From NCBI GenBank assembly GCA_020849765.1, contig JADLAY010000032.1, forward strand, positions 1 to 36,185: a stretch of 36,185 nt of DNA. Reading direction: 5' to 3'. The notes under the pieces were generated by a model. It was not told the origin of the DNA and ran no database searches. It saw nothing but the letters and a program-made list of their open reading frames with translations. Positions 26,857 to 34,717 of the stretch are shown here, piece by piece. A program made the translations under genes and the position numbers. Source of the DNA: Anaerolineae bacterium (GTDB lineage Bacteria > Chloroflexota > Anaerolineae > Aggregatilineales > Phototrophicaceae). Each line of letters opens with the position of its first letter. Position 1 is the first letter of the stretch.

Positions 26857-27729
26857 TCAATTCGCTTTGAAACCCTGTTCGGCGCACAGGTCGCTGACCT
26901 CGCCCGTCAGGCTCTCGAACAGGTGATGAGTCGCCTGCAGACCTGCCGCCCCGACGCCAACGTGCGCCAGCAGCTGCTTGACCCGCTTCTCGAAGTCACG
27001 CGGGCACAAGGGCATTTCGGCGGCGGTTCTGAGCGAGCCCTTCTCGTTCAGCCAGTAGCGGTCGTTGAGGGCGTAGATCACTTGCAGCAGGCAGGCCGTG
27101 CAGCGATAGAGTGCGCCGGACAGGTAGGACACGTCCCCACGCAGCGCCGACTTGCGCGACGTATCGAGTGCGAACTGCGCCTCCCACAGGCAGTTGCCGA
27201 TCAGTGCCCGCTTGAGCGCAGGCGGGTACGGGCGCGTCAGGTTCTTGAGCGAGGCGACTGCGCCTTGCGGATCGGCCAGCGGCTGGCACAGCGCGATCTC
27301 CGCCATGTAGATGTGCGAATGGAACGCGTGCGGGTGCCCGGCCTGATAATACGCCTGCGGGCGACCCTTCAGGCAGTTGTCGATCTCGCTGCGCACGCGG
27401 GCCAGATCGCGATAGAGCCAATCGACGCGCTGGCCACCGACCGTCAGCCACGCTCCGCCGTTGATCCATGGCCCCCACGCGCCGAGCGGCGTCACGGCAT
27501 CGCCGCGCTTGCTGTCGTCGAGCGAGGCGGCCAGCGCTCGCAAATGCCCCATATCCGGCGGCCACTCCGGATCGTAGTAGATTCCGAGATCGATATCCGA
27601 GTGTTCGTCACCGCTGCCGCGCGCCCACGATCCGCCAAGGACGACGGCAGAGACACCGGGAATGGCGATCAACCCTTCAGCAATGGAATCGGCGAGATCG
27701 AGCATGGAGTCGTAGGCGTCGTCGGTCAT
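26857..27729 (-). CDS. Nucleotidyltransferase-fold protein (minimal NTase with DUF4037-like C-terminus)
   Basis: The 290-residue protein has an N-terminal pol-beta-type nucleotidyltransferase motif, GGSWARGSGDEHSDIDLGIYY (32-52). It has the GS-containing loop and the two Asp of DID (45, 47), which bind Mg2+ and NTP. The C-terminal half is helical and resembles DUF4037-type extensions (PPALKRALIGNCLWEAQFALD, YRCTACLLQVIYALNDRY). Such enzymes transfer NMP to antibiotics, toxins' partners or metabolites; the target is unknown. The ATG at 27729 is preferred, with AAAGG eight bases upstream. A GTG at 27738 is also in frame. Confidence 0.75.
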   Translation of the reverse strand: MTDDAYDSMLDLADSIAEGLIAIPGVSAVVLGGSWARGSGDEHSDIDLGIYYDPEWPPDMGHLRALAASLDDSKRGDAVTPLGAWGPWINGGAWLTVGGQRVDWLYRDLARVRSEIDNCLKGRPQAYYQAGHPHAFHSHIYMAEIALCQPLADPQGAVASLKNLTRPYPPALKRALIGNCLWEAQFALDTSRKSALRGDVSYLSGALYRCTACLLQVIYALNDRYWLNEKGSLRTAAEMPLCPRDFEKRVKQLLAHVGVGAAGLQATHHLFESLTGEVSDLCAEQGFKAN

Positions 27730-27808
27730 GATCATCACCTTTGTGCTCGTATTAGTCTACGCAGGCTGCTGAAAGCCGTCAATCACTCACCTGGGCTTTT
27801 GCAGAGCT

Positions 27809-27956
27809 GTTGCAAAGTCCATGTACCCTTGTGCCCCATCCCCCAACCCCTTCGCCCTTAGGGAGAAGGGAGGCGGGAACGGTTCTTGAAAAGCCCTTCG
27901 CCATGAGGGAGAGGGATTCAGGATGATGGTTTCCCTGCCAATCCTGACTTTGCAAC
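27809..27956. repeat. MITE-like intergenic element with 11-bp inverted ends
   Basis: GTTGCAAAGTC (27809-27819) and GACTTTGCAAC (27946-27956) form perfect 11-bp inverted ends of a 148-base non-coding segment. The inside has purine-rich GGGAGAAGGGAGG and GAGGGAGAGGG stretches. GGGCTTTTG also occurs directly repeated just outside both ends (27793-27801 and 27965-27973). The gap 27730-28043 holds no supportable gene apart from this element and a CATAAT box at 27994-27999. Confidence 0.35.
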
Positions 27957-28043
27957 TGCCCAATGGGCTTTTGGCGCGTCCCGGCGCTTCGGGCATAATC
28001 GAACGCCTTCGTTCTTGCGACAGTCCGGGCGGCGGTGTGGAGG

Positions 28044-29066
28044 ATGGGGGACACGAATTCGTACCATGCGCAGCACCGCCGGTCACCGGGAGACGTCCTA
28101 CCGCTGCCCTGGCAGATGGCGCGGATGGCCGTCAGGCTGGCGATCGGTGCCGCCGCCGCGCTCGGCCTCGTGCTGATCGTTGCGCGCTTGGTGCCCTCCG
28201 GCTGGCTGCTGCCCGTGATCGTCTCGCCCGCCACCAATGTCAACCGCATGGATTTGCTCGATCTGGATCGGATGCTGCTCGGCCCGCTGCGCGACGTCGC
28301 CAACCCAAATTTCGACCCGGCCCTCTCCCCGGATGGGCGCGCGCTGCTCTACTCGGCGTCGCTCTCGACCGATACCTTCGGTGAGGGCGAGGTCGTCCTG
28401 CGCGACATTGCCACGGGCGACGAACGCCGCCTGACGCGCGACTCGTTCCCGGACTCCAGCCCGACCTGGGCGCCGGATGGGCATGCGGCGGTCTTCGTTT
28501 CACTTCGCAGCTTCAATACGGATCTCTACTTGCTCGACCTGGTGACCGGGACGGCGGCTCGTCTGACCGACGCCGCGCTGCCGGATTTCGACCCGGCCTG
28601 GTCGCCCGATGGCCGCCTCGTCGCTTACGTCAGCTATGACGATGAGGACGACTCGGATCTCTTCCTGCTCGATCCGACGTGCGGCGGAATCTGTGGGCGG
28701 GATGCACGCCAGTTGATCGACGAGCCGGGTTACGACCTGCGCCCGGTCTGGTCGCCGGATGGACGGCAGCTCGCATTCGTCTCGGAACGCGATGGCGACG
28801 GCTTTCAGATCTTCCTGGTTGAGGGGGACTGCCTGGAGGAATCAGGTTCATGCGGTGATGCGATCCGGCGGCTGACGGATGACTTCCCAATCGCCGGTTA
28901 CGATCTGGTCTGGACGCCGGGTGCGGGGTTGGTGGCCCTGGTTGCCAGAGGCCGCACGGTCGAGATCTACCGCATCGACCCGGATTGCCCGCAGGTGCAA
29001 ACGGGCTGCCCGGTCGCCGCGCTGGGCGCGATTGGGCGCCCGTTCACGAGCGCGCCCGGCCCGTAG
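28044..29066 (+). CDS. Membrane-anchored TolB/WD40-like beta-propeller protein
   Basis: The protein has about 340 residues. An N-terminal membrane anchor (about residues 30-52) is followed by at least four TolB-type PD40 repeats: FDPALSPDGRALLYSA, SSPTWAPDGHAAVFVS, FDPAWSPDGRLVAYVS and RPVWSPDGRQLAFVS. A Cys-rich segment with CGGICG and CLEESGSCG follows. Such propellers mediate protein or ligand binding outside the cell, and no enzyme motif is seen. The start is uncertain: ATG 28044 has GGAGG touching it, GTG 28035 has none, and ATG 28116 (just before the anchor) is a third choice. Its 3' end overlaps the convergent ClC gene by 23 bases. Confidence 0.7.
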   Translation: MGDTNSYHAQHRRSPGDVLPLPWQMARMAVRLAIGAAAALGLVLIVARLVPSGWLLPVIVSPATNVNRMDLLDLDRMLLGPLRDVANPNFDPALSPDGRALLYSASLSTDTFGEGEVVLRDIATGDERRLTRDSFPDSSPTWAPDGHAAVFVSLRSFNTDLYLLDLVTGTAARLTDAALPDFDPAWSPDGRLVAYVSYDDEDDSDLFLLDPTCGGICGRDARQLIDEPGYDLRPVWSPDGRQLAFVSERDGDGFQIFLVEGDCLEESGSCGDAIRRLTDDFPIAGYDLVWTPGAGLVALVARGRTVEIYRIDPDCPQVQTGCPVAALGAIGRPFTSAPGP

Positions 29067-31095
29067 ACGGGGACAGGCCGCCGTGGCGGAACAGGTTGCG
29101 CAGTTCTTCCGCCACCGTCGGGTCGGCGACGACGACGACCATGTCGTCCGGCTCCAGCGCCGTGTCGCCGTGCGGGATCACCAGCCGCCCGTCGCGCTCG
29201 ATCGAGGCGACCACGCTCTCCGGCGGCCATTCGACGTCGCGGATGCGCTTGCCGATCATCGGCGAGTCGGTCTCGACGTAGAACTCGTAGGAATGGCCGC
29301 CCGTCAGCGTGTTCAGGCGCACGCGCTCCTGCGTGTGCTGATCCTGTACCTTGCGCTGGACGGCGACGTTGTAGGCGCGCACGACGCCATGCCGCCCGAT
29401 CAAACCGACGACCTCGCGCGTGCCGCGTTTGACCACTGGCAGCCGCCCGACGTCGCGCTGGCTCATGACGCGGATGGCCGTCCATAGCGTGTCCTCCGGC
29501 GTGATCGTCGCCGGGTCGCGCGTGCAGATGTCGCCGACGTGCAGCGGATCGTCGCCGCCTGGCTTGTAGGCGCGCTGCAAGTCCGACAGCGTGACGATGC
29601 CGCACAACTGCTGCTTGTCATCGACCACGACCAGCGAGGTCGACTTCAAACGGCGCAGCATGTCGCGCAGTTCGGCCAGCGTGGCATCCGGCTTAATCAT
29701 CGGCGCGGGCTTGAGCATCGCATCGCCGACCAGGACGCCCTGCATCAGGTCGATCTCACGGCCTGGGGCCAGGTTGATGCCCTTCTTGCGCAGGCTGAGC
29801 AGATACAGCCCCCACGGCTCGAACCGTTCGGCGATGATGATGCACGTCACCGAAGCCAGCATGATCGGCAGGATCAGGCGGTAGTCGTTGGTCAGCTCGA
29901 ACACGAGCATGATCGCCGTGATCGGCGAGCGCACGACACCGGACATGACCGCCGCCATCCCGGCGATGGCATACGCCTGCGCATCCGACGACGACAGGCC
30001 GGTGACCGACACGAGGATGTGGCCGTAGAGGCTGCCCAGCATGGTGCCGACGAACAGCGCCGGTGCGAAGATGCCGCCGACGAAGCCGCCCGCCATGCTG
30101 ACGCCGGTCATGACGATCTTGGCCACGCCCAGGGCCAACAGGAGCGTCACGCTCATCTCGGTCGTGCCCTGCAAGACCTCGTTCATGACCTCGCGGCCCG
30201 CGCCCATGATCTGAGGCAGAACGATGGCGACCAGGCCGACCAGCGCCCCGGCCAGCGCCGTCTTGAGCGGGCGCGGCAAATGCACGCGGTGATGCCAGAC
30301 GTCGTGCTGCCAGTAGACCAGCCGTGAGAAGGCGACCGAGACGAACGCCAGGAAGATGCCGAGCGGCACGAACAGCGGGATTTCCAGCGGCGAGCCGAGC
30401 GCGAAGTTGAACGGCCCCAGTTCTGCGCCGGGCTCCAGCGCCTGCGTCAGCGCCGAAGCGACGACCGAGGCCAGCACGACGATGCCGAACGAGCGCGACT
30501 CGAACGCGCCGTTGAGGATGACTTCGATGGCGAAGAAGACGCCCGCGATTGGCGCCTTGAAGGCTGCGGCAATGGCCGCCGCGCCACCGGCAGCCACCAG
30601 CACACGCACCTGCTCTTCCGAAAGATGCAGTCCCTGCCCGATCCACGAGCCGATGTTGGCGCCGATCTGGACGCTGGGGTCTTCCGGGCCGACCGACGCG
30701 CCCGCACCGAGCGAGAGCGCCGACGCGACGGCTTTGGCCGGGATCTTCTTATAAGGCAGTCGTCCGCCGCCCAGCGCGACCGATTCGATCACACCGGCGA
30801 CGCCGTGATGACGCTCCTCGCCGACGAACCGGTTCATCAGCCAGCCGACGATGGCGCCCGCCAGGGCCAGGCTGAGGACGATCGCCAGTGCGCCGACGAC
30901 AGGGTCGAGCACCTCGTCGGCCAGCCACAGTGTGAACGTTTCGTTGAAGAAGGTGATCGCCTCGCGGAAGGCATAGACGGCGATGCCGGTTGCCAGACCG
31001 AGCAGGACGGACAGGAGCAGGAGGACGTTGTTTTCGGCGGCGCGCATCCGCGCGTGCATGATCTGCGAGAAAGCCGGGTCAAATCGTAATCGCAT
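29044..31095 (-). CDS. ClC-family chloride channel with CBS pair and TrkA-C domain
   Basis: The 683-residue protein has an N-terminal ClC membrane domain (about 20-435). It keeps the GxExP gating loop GPEDP (136-140, Glu138) and the signature GGFVGGIFAPALFVG. A cytoplasmic CBS pair follows (about 455-575), then a TrkA-C/RCK-C domain (about 590-675; DSPMIGKRIRDVEWP, EPDDMVVVVADP) that may bind a ligand. At the site of the E. coli ClC proton glutamate (E203) this protein has Val192 after Glu191. This suggests a channel rather than a Cl-/H+ antiporter, by inference. The usual GSGIP filter reads HHGVA. The start lacks a good ribosome-binding site. Confidence 0.9.
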   Translation of the reverse strand: MRLRFDPAFSQIMHARMRAAENNVLLLLSVLLGLATGIAVYAFREAITFFNETFTLWLADEVLDPVVGALAIVLSLALAGAIVGWLMNRFVGEERHHGVAGVIESVALGGGRLPYKKIPAKAVASALSLGAGASVGPEDPSVQIGANIGSWIGQGLHLSEEQVRVLVAAGGAAAIAAAFKAPIAGVFFAIEVILNGAFESRSFGIVVLASVVASALTQALEPGAELGPFNFALGSPLEIPLFVPLGIFLAFVSVAFSRLVYWQHDVWHHRVHLPRPLKTALAGALVGLVAIVLPQIMGAGREVMNEVLQGTTEMSVTLLLALGVAKIVMTGVSMAGGFVGGIFAPALFVGTMLGSLYGHILVSVTGLSSSDAQAYAIAGMAAVMSGVVRSPITAIMLVFELTNDYRLILPIMLASVTCIIIAERFEPWGLYLLSLRKKGINLAPGREIDLMQGVLVGDAMLKPAPMIKPDATLAELRDMLRRLKSTSLVVVDDKQQLCGIVTLSDLQRAYKPGGDDPLHVGDICTRDPATITPEDTLWTAIRVMSQRDVGRLPVVKRGTREVVGLIGRHGVVRAYNVAVQRKVQDQHTQERVRLNTLTGGHSYEFYVETDSPMIGKRIRDVEWPPESVVASIERDGRLVIPHGDTALEPDDMVVVVADPTVAEELRNLFRHGGLSPSTGRARS

Positions 31096-31170
31096 GAAAG
31101 GTGTGTGCTCAGACGAAGTTACAGAGTTAGCAGAGTTGATTGCTCAATTTCATTGTAGTCCAGAATAAGC

Positions 31171-31207
31171 AATAACCCAAGTTTAGGCTTTTGAAGGTTG
31201 GGTTATT
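31171..31207 (-). terminator. Hairpin after the hydrogenase operon
   Basis: AATAACCCAA and TTGGGTTATT form a 10-bp stem with a 17-base loop, 26 bases past the protease gene's stop. There is no U-run, so it is a candidate terminator or stability element. Confidence 0.4.
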
Positions 31208-31232
31208 TGCCCAGGAAGGGGGTTTTGTGCGG

Positions 31233-31733
31233 CTATGAAGAGGTGGGGATGCGTTCCGCCAGCAGCTCCTTGATCTCGGCGCTGATGCCTTCGATCGCGG
31301 CCTGCACAGGGGCGCTCAAACCCGGCTCCCAGTCGGTCGTTTCCGGCTGGACGCCGAAGACGACGATCTGCTGCGGCAGTTGGCCGAGCGCTTCCGCCAG
31401 CACCAGCGCTTCCGCCAGCCCGGCGTAGTGCATCGTGCCGCTCAAATGCGGATCGCGCGCGCCCAGCAGCACGTCGTCGAGGCTGAACTGCCGCCACGCG
31501 CCGGGCGTGAGGCCCATGTCGGCGGCGTCGATGATGATCGCGCGCGGGTAGCCCGCCAGCGTCAGCACCAGCTCCAGGCCCGATGTGCCGCCATCGACCA
31601 GATCGGTCTCCGGCGGCAGTGCGTCATCGCGCAGAGTATCCAACACCGCCAGGCCCACGCCATCATCCGCGCGCAGGGGGTTGCCAAGCGCGAGGACAAG
31701 GGTGCGGGTCGAGGGGTGCAGGGTGCTGCTCAT
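31233..31733 (-). CDS. [NiFe] hydrogenase maturation protease
   Basis: This 166-residue HybD/HycI/HoxW-type endopeptidase cuts the C-terminal tail of the hydrogenase large subunit after nickel insertion. It begins with the family signature LALGNPLRADDGVG (14-27). The nickel-sensing residues expected from HybD (E16, D62, H93) correspond to Asp24, Asp69 (IIIDA) and His102 (HYAG). FGVQPETTDWEPGLS (126-140) is also typical. The ATG at 31733 has AAGG eight bases upstream; the earlier open frame to 31919 is a shadow over the large-subunit gene. It is the last gene of the hydrogenase operon, separated from the large-subunit gene by 73 bases that contain a strong hairpin. Confidence 0.92.
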   Translation of the reverse strand: MSSTLHPSTRTLVLALGNPLRADDGVGLAVLDTLRDDALPPETDLVDGGTSGLELVLTLAGYPRAIIIDAADMGLTPGAWRQFSLDDVLLGARDPHLSGTMHYAGLAEALVLAEALGQLPQQIVVFGVQPETTDWEPGLSAPVQAAIEGISAEIKELLAERIPTSS

Positions 31734-31753
31734 GAGAAATACCTTGATGACCG

Positions 31754-31800
31754 CGGGGACACAGAGGGAGTACGGAGCGATGTCTGCCTCTGTGTCCCCG
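31754..31800 (-). promoter_or_regulatory. Intra-operon hairpin between hydA and the protease gene
   Basis: A perfect 14-bp inverted repeat (CGGGGACACAGAGG / CCTCTGTGTCCCCG) with a 19-base loop fills the only sizeable gap in the operon. No U-run follows. It could protect the upstream subunit mRNA, reduce protease expression, or be a dispersed palindrome. Confidence 0.6.
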
Positions 31801-31806
31801 TGATAC

Positions 31807-33096
31807 TCACTCCTTGAATTCCACGTCCAGCAGATGCGTCGAGCAGGAAATGCACGGGTCGTAAGCGCGCACCAGCATTTCCAGCGCCAGCGTGATCTCC
31901 GGTTGTGGTCTATCGACAATCTTCGGCACCAGGGCCCGCATGTCGAGTTCGGTATTCTGCAGGTTCTGGCCGGTCGGGATGATGCAGTTGGCCGCCGTCA
32001 TGATCCCATCTTCGATCGTGTAATCGTGGAACAGGATGCCACGCGGCACATCGCAAACGCCGACGCCCTGGCCGCTCTGATGCGGCGGCTCGACCGGCTC
32101 TTCCCACTTCACACCTCGCAGCAGCAGTTCGTCGACCAGTTCGATGGCATCTTCGACGCAGTGGACGATCTCGACCACCTGGGCGACCGTGATCATGTAG
32201 GGGTTGACGACCGGCGGCTTCATGCCGAGTTTGGCGGCCGCAGCCTTGGCGACCGGGTGCAGCTGCTCGAAGTTGACGTTGAAACGCGCCAGCGCGCCGA
32301 CCATGTACGAGTCGCGCAGGTTACGCGCGCGTTTGGCTGTCGAGTGCGGCACCAGATATTCATTGGTGACGGATCGGTAGGCTTTGGCGGGCCACGTGTG
32401 CCCCTCGCTGCTGGCGATCACGCCGTCGATGTAGCAGTACTCGTCGTCCTTGTGGCTGGCGATGTATTCCGTCTCGCGTTCGAAGGCGGGCAGCTCCAGC
32501 GACGCGAACAGGTCGACCGTCGCTTCGACGTCGGCGCGCGCATCCAGCAGCAGCTTGCGCAGGTAGAGCAGATCTCTCTCCGACGGCGTGTGCGTGAAGC
32601 CGCCGACCGTCATCGCGATCGGGTGCGTGTGGCGCCCGCTGATGACGCGGCAGATCTCGCCCGCCAGTTTCTTCATGCGCAGCGCGCGCAGCACGACTTC
32701 CGGCTGGCTCTTGGCCAGCGGCACGACGCTCTGTACGCCGAGCAGATCCGGAGCGATCAGCATGTAGGCATGCAGGACGTGGCTGTCGAGCATCTCGCCG
32801 TGCATGTTCAAACGGCGCAGCAGGATCGTCTGCTCGGACAGTTCGACGCCCAGCGCCGTCTCGATCGCGCGCAGCGAGGCGGTCGAATGCCCGACTGAGC
32901 AAATGCCGCAGATGCGCGAGACGATGTGCGGGATCTCTTTGTACGTGCGCCCGCGCACCATCGGCTCGAAGAAGCGCGGCGTCTCGACGACCTGAAGCTC
33001 GCATTTTTCGAGCACACCATTGCGCACGTCGACGACGATGTTGCCGTGTCCTTCGACACGCGTCAGGTGATGAACGTCTACGTGTACGCGGCTCAT
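31807..33096 (-). CDS. hydA: [NiFe] hydrogenase alpha (large) subunit, group 3b-like
   Basis: The 429-residue catalytic subunit binds the Ni-Fe(CN)2CO centre. The N-terminal L1 motif RICGICSVGH (61-70) supplies Cys63 and Cys66. The C-terminal L2 motif DPCISCSTH (413-421) supplies Cys415 and Cys418. An 8-residue tail after His421 is the expected cleavage peptide for the protease encoded next door. The four-subunit arrangement (beta, gamma, delta, alpha) matches cytoplasmic NAD(P)-linked group 3b enzymes (sulfhydrogenases), which interconvert H2 and NAD(P)H and can reduce sulfur in some hosts. Direction in this organism is unknown. The ATG overlaps the small-subunit stop as ATGA. Confidence 0.95.
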   Translation of the reverse strand: MSRVHVDVHHLTRVEGHGNIVVDVRNGVLEKCELQVVETPRFFEPMVRGRTYKEIPHIVSRICGICSVGHSTASLRAIETALGVELSEQTILLRRLNMHGEMLDSHVLHAYMLIAPDLLGVQSVVPLAKSQPEVVLRALRMKKLAGEICRVISGRHTHPIAMTVGGFTHTPSERDLLYLRKLLLDARADVEATVDLFASLELPAFERETEYIASHKDDEYCYIDGVIASSEGHTWPAKAYRSVTNEYLVPHSTAKRARNLRDSYMVGALARFNVNFEQLHPVAKAAAAKLGMKPPVVNPYMITVAQVVEIVHCVEDAIELVDELLLRGVKWEEPVEPPHQSGQGVGVCDVPRGILFHDYTIEDGIMTAANCIIPTGQNLQNTELDMRALVPKIVDRPQPEITLALEMLVRAYDPCISCSTHLLDVEFKE

Positions 33097-33866
33097 GATG
33101 TTGCTCCCTCAAGTTCCATCATCTGGTAGGTCAGGAAGATGCGCAGACGGCTTTCGATTTCTTCGTCAGAAACACCCGCCTCGCGCATGACCTCGCGCAT
33201 CGATTCCAGATTCGGGCTGGGCACAAAACCGCGGCAGCCCTCGCAGCCATAGCCGTAGGCCGGGCAAACGGCGCCGCAGCCCGCCCGCGTGACCGGGCCG
33301 AGGCAGGCCTGCCCGCGTTGATACATGCAGACCGTGCCGCGCGACTTGCATTCGATGCACAGGGGGTAATCCGGCAGGTTGGGCATCCGTCCCTGAAGCA
33401 GGTGCGTCACTGCTCTGGCGAACTCATCGCGGTCAATCGGGCAGCCGGGGATGGCCGCATCGACCTTGACGACCGCGCTGATCGGGCGCGCCGGGTACGT
33501 CTCGTACCAATCGGCCTTCTCGCCATAAACGTATTCGCGCACTTCTTGCAGCGGGAATGGATTGCGGATCGCATTGACGCCGCCGAGATCGGCGCAGGCG
33601 CCCAACGCGATCAACAGGTCGGCGCGCTCGCGAATGCTCTTCAGGCGCGCTTCGTCGCTCTGGCGTGTGCATGAACCTTCGACAAAAGCAATCACATAAC
33701 GCTCGTCCAAAGGTAGTTTTTCACTCATTGCCTCACGGAATTCGACGATCTCGACCGCATCGAGCAGTTCGGGATGATCCTGGAGCAGATCCACCACCGT
33801 GAGTTGGCAGCCTTCGCAGCTTGTGAAATCGAAGAAGGCCACTTTTGGCCTGGGCCTGGTCGTCAT
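33093..33866 (-). CDS. hydD: [NiFe] hydrogenase delta (small) subunit
   Basis: The 257-residue Fe-S subunit passes electrons from the Ni-Fe site. The proximal [4Fe-4S] cluster is ligated by Cys17 and Cys20 (CEGCQ), Cys91 (GACAD) and Cys142 (PGCP). Further cysteines in CIECKSRGTVC (170-180), QACLGPVTRAGC (186-197) and CEGC (208-211) supply additional clusters. There is no signal peptide, so the enzyme is cytoplasmic. It is coupled on both sides by ATGA overlaps. Confidence 0.95.
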   Translation of the reverse strand: MTTRPRPKVAFFDFTSCEGCQLTVVDLLQDHPELLDAVEIVEFREAMSEKLPLDERYVIAFVEGSCTRQSDEARLKSIRERADLLIALGACADLGGVNAIRNPFPLQEVREYVYGEKADWYETYPARPISAVVKVDAAIPGCPIDRDEFARAVTHLLQGRMPNLPDYPLCIECKSRGTVCMYQRGQACLGPVTRAGCGAVCPAYGYGCEGCRGFVPSPNLESMREVMREAGVSDEEIESRLRIFLTYQMMELEGATS

Positions 33867-34717
33867 GCGAATGCCTCCTCCAGATGTTTAACTTCCTGGT
33901 ACGAAAAGATGGGGCCTTCCTGGCAGGTATAAATGTGATGCATCTGGCAGTGCCCGCACTTGCCGACACCGCACTTCATCTGGCGTTCGAAGCTCATCCA
34001 GATGTCGCTGTCGGCCAGCCCGTGCGCCAGGAGATCCGGCAGCACGAACTTGTACATGACCGGCGGCCCGACGATGGTCGCCACCATGTTGCGGCCCTGA
34101 TAATCGATCTTGTTGAAAAGCGTCGTGATTACGCCGACGTTGCTCACCCAGTCCTCGGTCGGGCGCTCGACGGTGATGTGCACCTCGATGTCCTCGCGTG
34201 CCGCCCAACGGCTGAGATCTTCCGGGAAGAGCAGGTCGCCCGGCGAGCGCGCGCCGACGAGCAGGATCACGCGCCCGAACATGCCGCGGTGATCCATCAC
34301 TTCATCAATCAGCGAGCGCAGCGGGGCCAGCCCCAGACCACCGGCGACGAACAGGATGTCGCGCCCATGGAAGCGTTCGACCGGGAAGCTGCGCCCGAAC
34401 GGCCCGCGGATGCCGACCGTGCTGCCGGCCGCCAGCTTGTGCACGGCGTTGGTCAGCTTGCCGACCGCGCGCACGCATAATTCGAAGCTGCCGTTGCTGC
34501 GCGTCGGCGACGAACAGACGCTGATCGGCGCCTCGCCGACGCCGATCACGGACAGTTCGACAAACTGGCCTGGGCGATGATGCAGGTGGAAACCGCTCGG
34601 CAGTTCGACCTGGAACAGCGTTTCAGATTGTGTCAGCGATCTCATGCCGGTGATCCGCGCCGGCGTTGGCATGTAGATCGATTCGCGGGAGAGCGTTTCT
34701 TTCAAGAGGGTGATCAT
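33863..34717 (-). CDS. hydG: Hydrogenase gamma subunit, FAD/NAD(P)-binding reductase
   Basis: This 284-residue protein of the ferredoxin-NADP reductase/AsrB type has the FAD-domain RPGQF (48-52) and GIRGPFGRSF (102-111). The nucleotide-binding VAGGLGLAPLRSL (124-136) follows. A C-terminal [2Fe-2S] site has Cys249, Cys254, Cys257 and Cys265 (KCGVGKCGHCQ). It exchanges electrons between the hydrogenase and NAD(P)H. Overlaps with both neighbours are ATGA. The family symbol hydG here follows the Pyrococcus sulfhydrogenase naming and is not the [FeFe] maturase HydG. Confidence 0.93.
   Translation of the reverse strand: MITLLKETLSRESIYMPTPARITGMRSLTQSETLFQVELPSGFHLHHRPGQFVELSVIGVGEAPISVCSSPTRSNGSFELCVRAVGKLTNAVHKLAAGSTVGIRGPFGRSFPVERFHGRDILFVAGGLGLAPLRSLIDEVMDHRGMFGRVILLVGARSPGDLLFPEDLSRWAAREDIEVHITVERPTEDWVSNVGVITTLFNKIDYQGRNMVATIVGPPVMYKFVLPDLLAHGLADSDIWMSFERQMKCGVGKCGHCQMHHIYTCQEGPIFSYQEVKHLEEAFA

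Noticed and set aside
27850..27915. Purine-rich GGGAGAAGGGAGG repeats as a possible CRISPR or tandem array
   Set aside because: The units differ in length and sequence and there are no regular spacers.
31734..31919. N-terminal extension of the hydrogenase protease frame
   Set aside because: The extension overlaps the large-subunit gene. The family begins at the ATG at 31733, which has a ribosome-binding site.
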